This document shows positions 48,755-59,360 of a DNA stretch of 64,000 nt, in pieces (the first letter of the stretch is position 1; every line of letters starts with the position of its first letter). Origin of the DNA: Methylococcales bacterium (GTDB lineage Bacteria > Pseudomonadota > Gammaproteobacteria > Methylococcales > Methylomonadaceae). Under the pieces are notes generated by a model. It did not search any database and was not told the origin of the DNA. It saw nothing but the letters and a program-made list of their open reading frames with translations. Location of the stretch: NCBI GenBank assembly GCA_026398895.1, contig JAPLRZ010000055.1, positions 32,170 through 96,169 of the forward strand, written 5' to 3'. The position numbers and the translations under genes are program-made.

Positions 48755-49039
48755 ATGAAATTTGAATGGGACGAAAATAAAAATCAAACAAACATTCGTA
48801 AACACGGTATTGATTTTCATGATGCCGCTTATGTATTTTCTGATCCTTTCGCATTAAGTATTCCCGATAATGAGCATTCAGAAATGGAAGAACGGTGGAT
48901 ATTATTGGGGAATAATTTGAACGAGCAGTTATTACTGGTTGTTCATGCGTTTCGTTGTGATGAAGTGATACGGATTATTTCTGCCAGAAAAGCAACGGCT
49001 ACCGAAAAGAATACTTATATAAAGAGGCTGACAAAATGA
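48755..49039 (+). CDS. brnT: BrnT-family ribonuclease toxin
   Basis: This 94-residue protein has the family pattern: FEWDENKNQTNIRKHGIDF (residues 3-21), AAYVFSDPFALSI, ERWILLGNNL, then RIISARKATATEKNTYIKR near the end. BrnT toxins are RelE-like RNases that stop translation, held in check by BrnA. The gene overlaps the downstream antitoxin-like gene by 4 bp (ATGA). No good Shine-Dalgarno is present. Palindromic repeats upstream and downstream suggest the pair moved in as an accessory unit. Confidence 0.93.
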   Translation: MKFEWDENKNQTNIRKHGIDFHDAAYVFSDPFALSIPDNEHSEMEERWILLGNNLNEQLLLVVHAFRCDEVIRIISARKATATEKNTYIKRLTK

Positions 49040-49239
49040 AAGATGATTATGATTTTTCTAATGCCGAACAAGGTAAATTTTATATTCCTGTTGAGCAGAT
49101 TGAATTACCCATTTATTTAGATAAAGACCTCGTATTATGTCTTGAAAAAAAATGTCAGGAATCACATGAAAGTTTACAGATTATGGTACATAAATTATTA
49201 CGCCGAGCAATTGAAAACGATTCTATTACAACGCCGTAG
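49036..49239 (+). CDS. BrnA-like antitoxin
   Basis: This 67-residue partner is encoded with a 4 bp overlap after brnT. The N-terminal half (DYDFSNAEQGKFYIPVEQIE) is the toxin-binding type of segment seen in BrnA. The C-terminal half (LPIYLDKDLVLCLEKKCQ...MVHKLLRRAIEND) fits a ribbon-helix-helix DNA-binding domain, so the complex likely represses its own promoter. It is somewhat shorter than many BrnA proteins. Confidence 0.85.
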   Translation: MKDDYDFSNAEQGKFYIPVEQIELPIYLDKDLVLCLEKKCQESHESLQIMVHKLLRRAIENDSITTP

Positions 49240-49243
49240 TTTA

Positions 49244-49374
49244 TATAGCTAACGCACAATAAAATGATACCGTTCGTGGTGAGCTGTGAGCTTGTCGAAC
49301 AGTCGAACCACATTCACACTTCGACAGGCTCAGTGCGAACGGTTTTGTAATCATTTTATCGACGGTTAGCTATA
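49244..49374. mobile_element. 131 bp REP/MITE element, copy 1
   Basis: The ends TATAGCTAAC..ATAAAATGAT and their partly matching inverted copy enclose a REP core (CCGTTCGTGGTGAGC ... CTCAGTGCGAACGG). A nearly identical copy lies in opposite orientation at 54011-54126. This copy has an extra ~14-15 bp duplication-like insertion around GAGCTGTGAGCTTG. Confidence 0.75.
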
Positions 49375-49452
49375 GATGGATTATCTATTTTTAGCGCGTA
49401 GGATGGGCTGACGAAAGAAGCCCATCAATGTTAAATATCAGCTTGCTAATGC

Positions 49453-49509
49453 GGAGTCCAATAGCTTTAGCTATTGGCGATTCGCAAAAAGCTAAAGCTT
49501 TTGGACTCC
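49453..49509. repeat. GGAGTCCA palindrome near response regulator 3' end
   Basis: GGAGTCCAATAGCTTTAGCT and AGCTAAAGCTTTTGGACTCC are imperfect arms. It lies 5 bp after the stop of the minus-strand regulator and may be its terminator. A related unit is nested in the element at 21404-21612. Confidence 0.65.
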
Positions 49510-49514
49510 ATGCG

Positions 49515-50903
49515 TTATTCCACGCTATTCAAATTATATTTTTTGACTCGATAACGTAAGGTTTCGCGAGTTGTGCCTAAGGCTCTGGCGGCGGCAGTTA
49601 GATTATTATCAGCACGTTCCAAGGTAGTTTTAATGATAAATTTATCCATATCATCCAATGCCATACTGCCATCCAACGGTAAATAAATACACGCTTTATC
49701 GGTATTATCAGCTTTTTCGTGCGCTGATTGTCTAGGTAGTTGTAGCCATTGAACAGGAAAGGTGTCACTGTCAGCAAACAACACACAGCGTTCAATGGCA
49801 TTGCGTAATTCTCTGACATTACCGCGCCAATCATGGGCTTTAAGTTTATGCCAAACTTCATCGGGAATATGTTTAACTTGTCGCCCTGCTTTGGCATTGT
49901 ATTCGGCAACAAATAGCGGCACTAATTCATCGAGGTCTTCAACAGCCTCACGCAATGGCGGCAAAATAAGGCGAAAAACACTTAAACGGTGATACAAGTC
50001 TGCCCGAAAACTACCCGCTTGAGTCATTTTTTCTAAATCACAGTTGCTTGCAGCGATAATTTGCACATCTACGCTGATTTCTTTTTCCCCTCCTAAGCGG
50101 CGTACTTTATGATCTTCAATAACTTTTAATAATTTGGCTTGTAAATCTAGCGGCATTTCACCGATTTCATCCATGAATAAGGTGCCACCGTCTGCTTGTT
50201 CCAATAAGCCTCGATGCCGACTTGATGCCCCTGTAAACGCGCCAGGCTCATGACCAAACAATTCCGATTCTAATAATTCACGCGGCAATGCGGCGCAGTT
50301 GACTTCAATCATGGGTTGCAAGGCACGCGAGCCACCGTAATGCAGAATACGAGCCGCTAGCCCTTTGCCCGTGCCGCTTTCACCGCCAATAATTAAGGCA
50401 CTGAATGGCACTTCGGTCAATTTGGCTAATAATTGCCGTATGGCGTGTGCTTGCTGACTATGTCCAAGATACGCTTCAGGGGAATAGCGTCTATGCCCTT
50501 GTTTAGTTTGGTCAATAACACGACGTTGAATAACAGCACTCCGCGCCGCACTCGCTACCACTAAATCTAGCCGTTCTAAATCACACGGTTTTTCCAGAAA
50601 ATCATAAGCACCTAATCGTAATGCCCTAACCGAATCAGGTACGCTACCGTAACCTGTTAAAAATAACCATTCGGCATAATGAACATCCTTTTTAATAGTT
50701 TCCATAAAATCCAAGGCATTACCATCAGGCAAATTCATATCAGATAAAATTAACAGCGGTTCAATGCGTTTTTTAAATAGCAAGGTTTTAGCTTCTGCCA
50801 GCGTAGTCGCTAACATCACCTCCCAGCCATGTTTTCGATAGTGATGGGATAATTCAAAACCTAATAATTTTTCATCTTCAATGATGAGCAGAGTTTCTAT
50901 CAC
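49515..50903 (-). CDS. NtrC-family sigma-54-dependent response regulator
   Basis: The protein has 462 residues. The receiver domain (1-120) carries phospho-acceptor Asp55 ([11 protein letters not shown]), the acidic pair IEDE and Lys in LEKPCD. The AAA+ domain (about 145-375) has Walker [16 protein letters not shown], the sigma-54 contact loop GAFTGA and Walker [15 protein letters not shown] Fis-type HTH ends the protein ([20 protein letters not shown]). It would activate sigma-54 promoters when phosphorylated by the kinase, whose gene overlaps it by 4 bp. Targets are unknown; the adjacent efflux genes are candidates. Confidence 0.95.
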   Translation of the reverse strand: MIETLLIIEDEKLLGFELSHHYRKHGWEVMLATTLAEAKTLLFKKRIEPLLILSDMNLPDGNALDFMETIKKDVHYAEWLFLTGYGSVPDSVRALRLGAYDFLEKPCDLERLDLVVASAARSAVIQRRVIDQTKQGHRRYSPEAYLGHSQQAHAIRQLLAKLTEVPFSALIIGGESGTGKGLAARILHYGGSRALQPMIEVNCAALPRELLESELFGHEPGAFTGASSRHRGLLEQADGGTLFMDEIGEMPLDLQAKLLKVIEDHKVRRLGGEKEISVDVQIIAASNCDLEKMTQAGSFRADLYHRLSVFRLILPPLREAVEDLDELVPLFVAEYNAKAGRQVKHIPDEVWHKLKAHDWRGNVRELRNAIERCVLFADSDTFPVQWLQLPRQSAHEKADNTDKACIYLPLDGSMALDDMDKFIIKTTLERADNNLTAAARALGTTRETLRYRVKKYNLNSVE

Positions 50904-52345
50904 TTTCGTTCTCCCAGTAAACAGTCATTCGGTAATAATACCGTCACACAAGCACCGTGTGGTTGTTGATTGGACAATTTAATTGTCCCGTCTATTTCTC
51001 TAACAAAGCGTTGTACCATTGCTAATCCTAATCCTGTACCACCTGAACGACTGGTACGAAAAGGGCGTATGCCATAATCAAGTAACTCTTGAGGAAATCC
51101 CCGACCATTATCCAACACATCAATGGCTAAGCCCATTTTATCAATACGGACTTTAATCACAACACGTCCTGCCCCACTTTCTAATGCGTCTACTGCATTT
51201 AATACTAAATTCAGTAATGCTTGCCGAAGTCCGCTTTCAGGTAAATGCACCCGCAACACAGGCAGTATATCGATGTCTAATTGTATCGCTTCAGGCACTT
51301 GATAACGGGTTAGTGTAATCAAATCTCGAATCAGTGTGCTTATATCAAAATCCTTTGCCACTTCAGGACTATGTTTACTTTGGTTGAGCATACCATTAAG
51401 TAAGACTGCCAAGCGTTTGAGTTCAGAACTAATTAACTCCATGCGCTCACATTGAAACTGGTCGTCAATTTCATGGCGTAAATTACTGAATGCCATTTGA
51501 ATACCTGCCAAGGGATTACGAATTTCATGGGCTAATTCGGCAGCCACTTCACCAATAGCCGCTAAGCGTTCGGCTCTGGCTAAACTGGCTTGTTGTTCTA
51601 ATAAAGCTTGAGTGGCAATTCTAACTTCCCGCTGTAAGGATTGCGCATATAAGCGTTTGGCTTCTTCCAGTTCAGCCAAATGGGTGACCATTTCGTTATA
51701 ACTGTTAAACACGGGTAGCAACAAAGGATCAAGATGATCGGTGGTAATGGGGGTAAAATTTTCGTCGGCTAAACGCTCTAATAAGCGGCGTAAATCATGA
51801 AGCGGGTGCAAAATACGATAGTGTAAAAATAGCATCGCACCAAACAGAATAACCGCAAACATCATGAGAGCGATATACAGTTCATTTTGGGTGTCGAGAT
51901 TAATGCCTTCCAATAATTGTTCGCGTTGTAACGCTTCATAATCGAGCATATCACTCATGATTTTCAGTGCAGCAATTAAATGGGTATTTTTTTCTTTGCT
52001 TTCGAGTTTGCTAAAATCGGTAAGCATACTGCGTACCGCTGTTAAATTATCCTTAGTGAAATCAGACAAATAACGGTTATCCGCCATTAATGCGTCCATT
52101 TCAGTCAAGGTTTTAGCCAATGTAACTGGCTTCTGGGTTTTTTCAATCAAATGACCCATCAGTGATTGCTGTAGCCCTACTGATACTTTTTGGATGCGAT
52201 GTGAGTAATCCACATAGGATAAAACGATTTCAAAATGCTGAAAGTTACGCCAAATCATGCCACCCAGAATGGCAAGTGCCATTAATAATAGCCCTAAAAA
52301 TGCCAATCCCCGTAATTTGGCGGGGCGGTAAAAAATGGGATTCAT
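50900..52345 (-). CDS. Membrane sensor histidine kinase
   Basis: The protein has 481 residues. TM1 (about 11-29) and TM2 (about 152-174) bracket a helical periplasmic sensor of ~120 residues, followed by a HAMP-like linker and a coiled coil. The H-box is AELAHEIRNPLAGIQMA, with phospho-His near residue 277. ATPase motifs are NLVLNAVDALE (N box), DNGRGFP (G1) and GGTGLGLAMVQRFV (G2). AAAGG lies about 8 nt before the ATG. The 4 bp overlap pairs it with the NtrC-type regulator. The signal is unknown. Confidence 0.95.
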   Translation of the reverse strand: MNPIFYRPAKLRGLAFLGLLLMALAILGGMIWRNFQHFEIVLSYVDYSHRIQKVSVGLQQSLMGHLIEKTQKPVTLAKTLTEMDALMADNRYLSDFTKDNLTAVRSMLTDFSKLESKEKNTHLIAALKIMSDMLDYEALQREQLLEGINLDTQNELYIALMMFAVILFGAMLFLHYRILHPLHDLRRLLERLADENFTPITTDHLDPLLLPVFNSYNEMVTHLAELEEAKRLYAQSLQREVRIATQALLEQQASLARAERLAAIGEVAAELAHEIRNPLAGIQMAFSNLRHEIDDQFQCERMELISSELKRLAVLLNGMLNQSKHSPEVAKDFDISTLIRDLITLTRYQVPEAIQLDIDILPVLRVHLPESGLRQALLNLVLNAVDALESGAGRVVIKVRIDKMGLAIDVLDNGRGFPQELLDYGIRPFRTSRSGGTGLGLAMVQRFVREIDGTIKLSNQQPHGACVTVLLPNDCLLGERK

Positions 52346-52416
52346 ATAAAAACCTTTGGTAGTGGTTTGATTAAGTTCTTAGCAAAAAGACGGTAGTGCT
52401 AAACATAGTATGCTAC

Positions 52417-52443
52417 TGGAGTGCAAGCAGAGCTTGCACTCCA
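52417..52443. repeat. TGGAGTGCAAGC palindrome
   Basis: A 27 bp inverted repeat (arms TGGAGTGCAAGC / GCTTGCACTCCA) just downstream of the minus-strand outer-membrane factor gene. Related to the repeat after purK (11493-11538). Possible 3' hairpin. Confidence 0.6.
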
Positions 52444-52456
52444 AAATACACTACCA

Positions 52457-53938
52457 TTAGTCGATAGGAAACGGCAGGAAATCTGACCATTTAACTTCAC
52501 CACCCGCTTCATCAGGGGTAGGTAACATGGCGACATTCCAGCCGCCCCCTAATGCCTTAACTAACAGCACTGACGCAGACAGCCTATCTCCCAGCAACTG
52601 CACGGCGGCTTTCTGGTTGGATAATGCTACGGTTTGAGCAATCATGACATTCAAATAACTTATCGTTCCTGCTTTGTATTGATTGGTTGTCAGTGTTAGC
52701 GATTGTCTAGCCGCAGCCACAGCTTTTTCCTGAACTTGCGCTTCTTCTTGAAGAATTCGTAGTGCGGCTAAATTATCTTCCACTTCCTGAAAACTGGTTA
52801 ATACGGTTTGTCTATAAAACGCGACACTGGCATCCAAACCATCAATAGCCTGCTTATACTGTGCATTTTTTGCGCTACCATCTAATAGCGTCAATGCCGC
52901 ACCCGCAGGGCCTAATGCCCAATATCGCTTGGCGGCAGTCAGTAAGGTGTCTAAGGTGTTGCTTTGAAAGCCCTTGTTTGCCGCCAGATTCAGAGTGGGG
53001 AAAAATGCCGCTTTTGCAACGCCTATCTGAGCATTGGCAGCGTTAACTTTACGTTCAGCACTGGCAATATCAGGTCGTCTTTCCAGTAATTCTGACGGTA
53101 GACTGACTGGAATGGGTGGCAAAGTAATATCCAACAACACTGGCTTTATAGATAATTCCGCAGGTGCTTTACCCATTAAAACAGCAATAGCGTGTTCTAG
53201 TTTTGCTCGTTGTACACCTAGATTAATGGCTTGCGCCCGTGCTGATTCGAGCTGGGTTTCTGCCTGCACCAGATCTGTTTTAGCTACTACTCCCGCTAAA
53301 TAACGGTTTTTAGTGATTTCCAGCGTCTTTTGATAAGCCGCTACCGTTTCATCAAGCAAGGCTTTTTGCGCATCCAACACCCGCAATTGAAAATAATCAT
53401 CGGCTAACGTTGCTTGAGTAGATAGCTGTAATGCCTGTAAGGTAGCCGCACTGGCTTGTGCATTGCCTGTGTCGGATTCAACTTGACGGCGAACACTACC
53501 CCATAAATCGGGTTCCCAAGCAAAGGCTAGCGCAGTACCAAAAACGTTTCTAATCCCAGGTGGCGCAACACTCTGCCCACCACTAGCCGCACGAAAACGA
53601 TTGGTTGTCCCTGTAATAGTACCCGTAGGGAGGTAGGCAGCGTGTGCAGATTGCACTAGATGTTGTGCTTGACGGTATTGCGCTTCAGCTTGGGCAATGG
53701 ATTGATTCGCTTTGATAACTTGTTCTTCCAGCACGTTAAGTTGGGCGTCTTTGAAAATTTCCCACCACTTAGCTTGCAACAAATTATCACGCGGTTGCGC
53801 CTGCTTCCAGCCTTTGATTTCCTTGAAGTTAATCGGAATCGTTGCTTGAGGACGGCTGTAATCAGGGCCAACAGTGCAGCCTATCAGTTGTACGGTTAAT
53901 AACGAATAAATTAGGCTTGGGATAATACGAACGGTCAT
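52457..53938 (-). CDS. NodT-family outer-membrane factor lipoprotein
   Basis: This 493-residue protein is a TolC-like lipoprotein: its signal ends in the lipobox IGC (LTVQLIGCTVGPDYSRP, Cys about 21), with the standard opening VGPDYSRPQ. Two OEP domains follow; LERRPDIASAERKVNAANAQ lies near 288-307. The final ~20 residues (DEAGGEVKWSDFLPFPID) extend beyond the OEP core. It is divergent from the RND adaptor and permease 432 bp away and is the likely outer-membrane exit duct for them. It is downstream of, and on the same strand as, the two-component genes. Confidence 0.94.
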   Translation of the reverse strand: MTVRIIPSLIYSLLTVQLIGCTVGPDYSRPQATIPINFKEIKGWKQAQPRDNLLQAKWWEIFKDAQLNVLEEQVIKANQSIAQAEAQYRQAQHLVQSAHAAYLPTGTITGTTNRFRAASGGQSVAPPGIRNVFGTALAFAWEPDLWGSVRRQVESDTGNAQASAATLQALQLSTQATLADDYFQLRVLDAQKALLDETVAAYQKTLEITKNRYLAGVVAKTDLVQAETQLESARAQAINLGVQRAKLEHAIAVLMGKAPAELSIKPVLLDITLPPIPVSLPSELLERRPDIASAERKVNAANAQIGVAKAAFFPTLNLAANKGFQSNTLDTLLTAAKRYWALGPAGAALTLLDGSAKNAQYKQAIDGLDASVAFYRQTVLTSFQEVEDNLAALRILQEEAQVQEKAVAAARQSLTLTTNQYKAGTISYLNVMIAQTVALSNQKAAVQLLGDRLSASVLLVKALGGGWNVAMLPTPDEAGGEVKWSDFLPFPID

Positions 53939-54370
53939 AAAAATCTCGGCGGCACTAAGCTGTTTTGTCTGCTAGTGTCGCGGTATGGTTAAAAAAGCGG
54001 CGTTGAGCCATATAGTTAACCGCTGATAAAATGATTACAAAACCGTTCGCACTGAGCTTGTCGAAGTGTGAATGTGGTTCGACAAGCTCACCACGAACGG
54101 TATCATTTTATTGTGCGTTAGCTCTAGCCGACAATAAAAATGCTCAGCGTCACCACGATAATGCCAGAGCCTGTGCCTAAGTCAATGAGTTTAACAGTTT
54201 AGTCTTTTCGGAGTCACGGTTGCTATTAGCCATAAAATACAGGGTTGCTCATGATACAATTCCATCATCTACTTCAATCAATCATTTTAAAAGCATTGTT
54301 GGAGGCTAGAAAATCATATTATTATCACAATACCCCCACATATTCCTCTCAAATAACTCAATAAAACTTT
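53939..54370. other. Divergent region between efflux genes
   Basis: This 432 bp gap contains the second REP/MITE copy (54011-54126). The rest (54127-54370) must contain the promoter for the adaptor/permease genes. I see no clear sigma-54 site, so regulation by the nearby NtrC-type protein is not demonstrated. Confidence 0.5.
54011..54126. mobile_element. 116 bp REP/MITE element, copy 2 (inverted)
   Basis: Ends TATAGTTAAC..ATAAAATGAT and ATCATTTTAT..GTTAGCTCTA. The interior ACCGTTCGCACTGAGC ... CTCACCACGAACGG is the reverse complement of copy 1 at 49244-49374, with only a few differences. Confidence 0.75.
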
Positions 54371-55585
54371 ATGAAGCTAGAAGAAAATAAGGCAAAGACA
54401 TTTCGCTGGTGGATTTGGTTGATTGTCGTGCTTCTCGCGTCCATAGCCGCTTATTTTATTTATCATTCTAAGTCCGAAATCCCACAGGAAGCGGCTAATA
54501 AACTCGGTAAAAAAGGTAAAGATATTACCTCTGTTACCGCAGAATCAGTGATGCTGGGTGACGTACCTGTTTATTTGAATGGGTTAGGAACAGTGACAGG
54601 TTTGCGTACAGTAACAGTGAGATCGCGAGTTGATGGTGAACTGCAACACGTTCACTATAAAGAAGGTGCGATGGTAAAAGAAGGCAATTTATTAGCCGAA
54701 ATTGACCCGCGCACTATTGAAATTCAGCTTATGCAGATGGAAGGTCAATTACAACGCGATGAGGCATTATTAAAAAATGCAGAACTGGATTCAGAACGCT
54801 ATAAAATTTTGTTGGCACAAGATTCTATTGCTACTCAACAAGTTGCTACCCAAGCTTCATTGGTTAAACAATACCAAGGCACAGTAGCAACCGATAAAGC
54901 CTTAGTGGCTAATGCAAAACTACAGTTAAGCTATACCAAAATCACCGCGCCAATTAGTGGACGCGTGGGCTTACGTTTAGTCGATCAAGGCAATATGATT
55001 AAAGCCTCTGATGCCGCAGGGTTGGCTGTGATTACTCAAATTCAGCCAATTGCGGTGGTGTTTACCTTGCCCGAAGATGCCGTCCCCGCTGTGATGAAAC
55101 AGTTAAGCACGGGCAAATCATTATCGGTTGAAGCGTTTGATCGCAGTGCTAAAAATAAATTAGCCGAAGGGCAATTACTGGCAGTGGATAATCAAATTGA
55201 CCCCAGCACGGGAACGGTGAAGTTAAAAAGTCAGTTTACCAATACCGATAGCGCGTTATTTATTAATCAATTTGTTAATGTGCGGATGCTAATGGATACC
55301 CTAAAATCAGTGGCTATTATTCCCAGTTCGGCAGTGCAGAACGGCGAAAAAGGCAGTTTTGTCTATGTGCTAAAAGACGATGAAACGGTGATGGTTCGCC
55401 CTGTTAAATTAGGGACGGTGAGTGGTGAAAAAGTCGCGGTACTGGATGGGCTTAAAGCCCAAGAATTAGTAGTGATTGATGGCACGGATAAGTTGCGCGA
55501 AGGCGCGAAAGTCAAACGGGTAACACCTGATTCAGCACCGCCAGTCTGGAAGGATAAAGGCGAACACCCAAGGCGTAACAAATGA
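54371..55585 (+). CDS. RND efflux periplasmic adaptor (MdtA-like)
   Basis: The protein has 404 residues. A membrane anchor at about 12-30 precedes the lipoyl half-motif VNGLGTV-type region (LNGLGTVTGLRTVTVRSRVD, about 74-93), a long helical hairpin (about 113-185), the second half KITAPISGRVGLRLVDQGN, and the beta-barrel VFTLPEDAVPAVM. The C-terminal segment IIPSSAVQNGEKGSFVYVL is typical of MdtA. The adaptor links the RND pump to the outer-membrane factor. It precedes the permease by 45 bp. Confidence 0.94.
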   Translation: MKLEENKAKTFRWWIWLIVVLLASIAAYFIYHSKSEIPQEAANKLGKKGKDITSVTAESVMLGDVPVYLNGLGTVTGLRTVTVRSRVDGELQHVHYKEGAMVKEGNLLAEIDPRTIEIQLMQMEGQLQRDEALLKNAELDSERYKILLAQDSIATQQVATQASLVKQYQGTVATDKALVANAKLQLSYTKITAPISGRVGLRLVDQGNMIKASDAAGLAVITQIQPIAVVFTLPEDAVPAVMKQLSTGKSLSVEAFDRSAKNKLAEGQLLAVDNQIDPSTGTVKLKSQFTNTDSALFINQFVNVRMLMDTLKSVAIIPSSAVQNGEKGSFVYVLKDDETVMVRPVKLGTVSGEKVAVLDGLKAQELVVIDGTDKLREGAKVKRVTPDSAPPVWKDKGEHPRRNK

Positions 55586-55630
55586 GTTGCGTAGGCTTTA
55601 TAGTACCTACGCGCCAGTGGTAACAAGGCA

Positions 55631-58600
55631 ATGAATCCCTCTCGCCTCTTTATTCTCCGCCCCGTCGCCACTTTTTTATTAATGTTCGCGCTGTTGTTAG
55701 CGGGGATTTTAGCCTACCGACAACTGCCGATTTCAGCGTTACCGCAAGTCGATTATCCCACTATCCAAGTGGTTACCTTGTACGCTGGTGCGAGTCAAGA
55801 TGTCATGTCATCGTTGATTACTTCACCATTGGAACGCCAATTGGGGCAATTAGCAGGCTTAAAACAAATGTCATCGGTCAGTTCAGGTGGCGCGTCGGTG
55901 ATTGTGTTGCAATTTAATTTAGAGTTAAATCTGGATATTGCTGAGCAGGAAGTACAAGCGGCGATTAATGCGGCAAACAACTTTCTACCCAAAGATTTAC
56001 CAATGCCGCCGATTTATAGCAAGGTCAACCCAGCCGACGCGCCTATTTTAACACTGGCAGTACGCTCAAAAACCTTGCCATTAACCAAAGTAGAAGATTT
56101 AGTCGATACCCGTTTGGCACAAAAACTGTCGCAATTAACGGGCGTAGGTTTAGTAAGTATCAGCGGTGGACAACGCCCAGCAGTACGCATTCAAGCCAAT
56201 CCAACCGCACTGGCAGCTTACGGGTTGAGTCTGGAAGATTTACGCACCGCGATTGCCAATGCCAACGTCAATCAACCTAAAGGGATGTTTGATGGTGAAA
56301 CTCGCGCCGCCATTATTGATGCGAACGATCAACTGCGTTCTGCCGCTGAATATCAAGCCTTGACTATCGCTTACCGTAACGGACGACCTGTGCAGTTAGC
56401 CGATATTGCCAATGCCACTGATGCCGCAGAAAATGTACGTTTAGCGGCGTGGGCAAATGGTGAAGCGGCGGTGATCGTCAATATTCAACGCCAACCAAAT
56501 ACCAATGTCATTGAAGTAGTTGATCGTATTAAAGCACTATTACCGCAACTACAAGAATCCTTGCCCAGCGATATTGAAGTCGAAGTATTAAGCGACCGTA
56601 CCACCACCATACGCGCCTCGGTTGCCGATGTGCAGGCAGAATTATTGCTCGCGCTAGTATTAGTGGTATTGGTGATTTTTCTATTTTTGCGTAATGTGCC
56701 TGCTACCTCCATTCCTGCCATTGTTGTACCGTTGTCATTAATTGGTACATTTTCGATTATGTATCTGGCAGATTTTAGTATTAACAATTTAACCCTAATG
56801 GCGTTAACCATCGCCGCTGGTTTTGTGGTTGATGATGCCATTGTGGTGATTGAAAATATCAGTCGCTATATTGAAGAAGGCGATTCACCATTACAAGCGG
56901 CGTTAAAAGGCTCAGAACAAATTGCCTTTACCATTATCTCACTGACATTTTCACTGGTGGCGGTGTTGATTCCGCTGTTGTTTATGGGCGATGTGGTCGG
57001 GCGATTATTTCGAGAATTTGCCATCACTTTAGCGGTGGCGATTTTAATTTCCGCAATGATTTCACTCACGCTCACGCCCATGATGTGCGCTAAATTATTG
57101 CGTCCTGTCTCTGAGCAGAAAAATGGTTGGTTTTATCAACGCAGTGGGCAGTTTTTACAGAATCTAACTGATAGCTATGCTAAAACATTGATGTGGGTGT
57201 TAAATTATCAAGGCATCACCTTATTGATAGCGATAGCAACTCTGGCACTCACGGTATTTTTATACACCATCGTGCCGAAAGGTTTTTTTCCTGTGCAAGA
57301 TACAGGCGTTATTCAAGGCATTTCTGACGCACCACAAGCGATTTCATTTGTGGCAATGGCAGAACGACAACAAGCTCTTGCACGAGTGGTGCAAGATGAT
57401 CCAGCGGTTGCCACCGTGTCTTCCTTCATTGGTGTTGATGGTATTAATGCAACCTTAAACACTGGTAGATTATTAATAACCCTTAAACCACTAGAAGCCA
57501 GAAAAATTAACGCGACCGCCGTTATTCAACGACTAAAATCCAAGCTCGATGCAGTCGAAGGTATTACTTTGTATATGCAGCCCGCGCAAGATTTGACTAT
57601 TGAAAACCGTGTCAGTCGCACACAATACCAATTCACCCTAGAATCAGTTTCCGCAACAGACATAACACTATGGGCGAATAAGCTAGTCACTGAATTATCA
57701 AAACTGCCACAGCTAACCGATGTCGTCAGTGATGTACAAGATCATGGTTTACAAGTGTTTATCAATGTAGACCGTAACGCAGCAACACGCATGGGTGTTT
57801 CAATGACTGCGATTGATAACACGCTTTACGATGCCTATGGGCAACGCCTAATTTCGACAATGTTCACTCAATCCAATCAATATCGCGTGGTGTTGGAAGT
57901 TAAACCTGAGTTTCGCAATAGTCCTGCATCACTCAATGAATTACGGGTAATGTCCTCTAACGGCACAGCGATTCCTTTACAGTCGATTGCCACGATTAGC
58001 GAGCGACACGCGCCGCTAGTGGTCAATCATATCGGACAATTTCCAGCGGCAACGATTTCGTTTAATTTATCCCCCGATGCGTTTTTGGGTGACGCGATAA
58101 ACGCGATTGAAAAAGTCAAACAAGACAGTGGCTTGCCCGTCAGTGTACAAGCCCATTATCAAGGCGCGACCTTAGCCTTTAGCGCGTCACTGTCTAATAC
58201 CTTATGGCTGATTATTGCCGCCATTGTCACCGTGTACATCGTGCTAGGGGTGTTGTATGAAAGCTATATTCATCCTGTCACCATTTTGTCTACACTACCC
58301 TCGGCAGGTGTCGGTGCATTATTGGCATTAATGCTGTCGGATACCGATTTAAGCATAATCGCCATTATCGGCATTATTCTACTCATCGGTATCGTCAAGA
58401 AAAACGCCATTATGATGATTGATTTTGCCTTAGAAGCAGAACGCAAAGAGGGCAAATCAGCGCGTGATGCGATTTATCAAGCCTGTCTACTGCGTTTTAG
58501 ACCCATCATGATGACCACGTTTGCCGCCTTACTCAGTGCCTTACCGTTAATGCTAGGCACAGGTGTCGGTTCAGAATTACGCCATCCCTTAGGTATCACG

Positions 58601-58711
58601 ATGGTAGGCGGTTTGATTGTCAGTCAAATGCTGACACTGTTCACCACCCCCGTGATTTACTTAGCATTTGATAGGCTGAGTCGGCGATTGTGGGTTAAGG
58701 ATGAATCGTGA
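55631..58711 (+). CDS. RND multidrug efflux permease (MdtB/MuxB-like)
   Basis: The protein has 1026 residues, full-length, twelve membrane segments with two large periplasmic loops. It opens with [20 protein letters not shown]. The proton-relay Asp pair lies in TM4 ([20 protein letters not shown], about 393-412). [20 protein letters not shown] (about 910-930) is the conserved second-half motif. Sequence style resembles the MdtB/MuxB branch of HAE1 pumps; MdtABC systems need two permeases, and only one is here. It is in an operon with the adaptor, and the divergent NodT-type factor is the probable partner. Substrates are not predictable. Confidence 0.95.
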   Translation: MNPSRLFILRPVATFLLMFALLLAGILAYRQLPISALPQVDYPTIQVVTLYAGASQDVMSSLITSPLERQLGQLAGLKQMSSVSSGGASVIVLQFNLELNLDIAEQEVQAAINAANNFLPKDLPMPPIYSKVNPADAPILTLAVRSKTLPLTKVEDLVDTRLAQKLSQLTGVGLVSISGGQRPAVRIQANPTALAAYGLSLEDLRTAIANANVNQPKGMFDGETRAAIIDANDQLRSAAEYQALTIAYRNGRPVQLADIANATDAAENVRLAAWANGEAAVIVNIQRQPNTNVIEVVDRIKALLPQLQESLPSDIEVEVLSDRTTTIRASVADVQAELLLALVLVVLVIFLFLRNVPATSIPAIVVPLSLIGTFSIMYLADFSINNLTLMALTIAAGFVVDDAIVVIENISRYIEEGDSPLQAALKGSEQIAFTIISLTFSLVAVLIPLLFMGDVVGRLFREFAITLAVAILISAMISLTLTPMMCAKLLRPVSEQKNGWFYQRSGQFLQNLTDSYAKTLMWVLNYQGITLLIAIATLALTVFLYTIVPKGFFPVQDTGVIQGISDAPQAISFVAMAERQQALARVVQDDPAVATVSSFIGVDGINATLNTGRLLITLKPLEARKINATAVIQRLKSKLDAVEGITLYMQPAQDLTIENRVSRTQYQFTLESVSATDITLWANKLVTELSKLPQLTDVVSDVQDHGLQVFINVDRNAATRMGVSMTAIDNTLYDAYGQRLISTMFTQSNQYRVVLEVKPEFRNSPASLNELRVMSSNGTAIPLQSIATISERHAPLVVNHIGQFPAATISFNLSPDAFLGDAINAIEKVKQDSGLPVSVQAHYQGATLAFSASLSNTLWLIIAAIVTVYIVLGVLYESYIHPVTILSTLPSAGVGALLALMLSDTDLSIIAIIGIILLIGIVKKNAIMMIDFALEAERKEGKSARDAIYQACLLRFRPIMMTTFAALLSALPLMLGTGVGSELRHPLGITMVGGLIVSQMLTLFTTPVIYLAFDRLSRRLWVKDES

Positions 58712-58737
58712 ATATCTTGTTCCCACGCTCATTCCAT

Positions 58738-58788
58738 CTCGTTCCCACGCGCCGCGTGGGAATGCAGTTTGGGCGTGCCACGCCGTCC
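58738..58788. repeat. REP flanking the transposase gene, left
   Basis: The sequence CTCGTTCCCACGCGCCGCGT and its extension through GCCACGCC is repeated in inverted orientation at 59361-59407 with about two differences in 47 bp. It contains the hairpin CCCACGCGCCGCGTGGG. Confidence 0.8.
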
Positions 58789-58810
58789 ATTATCACTGAG
58801 GAGTAAATAA

Positions 58811-59319
58811 ATGGGACGTAGCCGCTACACCATCCGCGAGACCCAAGCCCCGCATTTTTTAACCTGCACAGTCATTAATTGGATGCCGTTATTCACGCGT
58901 CCAGAAACTGTAGACATTATTCTCAACGCTTTACAGTATCGACAACAACACAACGGATGGAAAGTATACGGTTATGTCATCCTAGAAAATCATCTACATT
59001 GTGTGTGCAGTCGGAAGATTTACTCGCTGAATTACCGCTGTTTAAATCCTACACCGCGAGACAGTTGATTGACTATTTGAAAGAATGCCACGCTGAACGG
59101 CTATTAAAACAAATGGCGTTTTTTTGTAAGTCACACAAGCATGATAGAGAATATCAATGCTGGGAAGAAGGCTCGCATCCTCAGCTTATTCAAAACGAAG
59201 AAATGTTACGGCAAAAGCTGGACTACATTCACTTTAATCCTGTGAAACGCGGCTATGTGGATAAGCCTGAACATTGGCGGTATTCTAGTGCTAGAACACC
59301 GCGGGGATGGAGGGGGTAA
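58811..59319 (+). pseudogene. REP-associated tyrosine transposase (RAYT), frameshifted
   Basis: The 5' part, with strong ribosome site GAGGAG, starts MGRSRYTIRETQAPHFLTC and includes the HUH motif in ENHLHCV. After this, near position 59000-59010, the reading frame shifts: the original frame drifts to a stop at 59068, while the next frame continues QSEDLLAELPLFKSYTARQL, then WEEGSHPQ. It ends in the catalytic-region pattern YIHFNPVKRGYVDKPEHWRY. Together they make a ~165-residue Y1 transposase of the REP-handling (TnpA-REP) family. As it stands it is broken, unless the shift is a sequencing error or recoded. Inverted REPs flank it on both sides. Confidence 0.85.
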
Positions 59320-59360
59320 TGCCTGTTGATATGGATTGGTAGTATGATGGGTGGGTGGGT

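Noticed and set aside
49257..49374. CRISPR array
   Set aside because: The repeats here and elsewhere are palindromic REP/MITE units without regular spacers.
54127..54370. Sigma-54 site linking the NtrC-type regulator to the RND genes
   Set aside because: No matching site seen; the link remains a guess from proximity.
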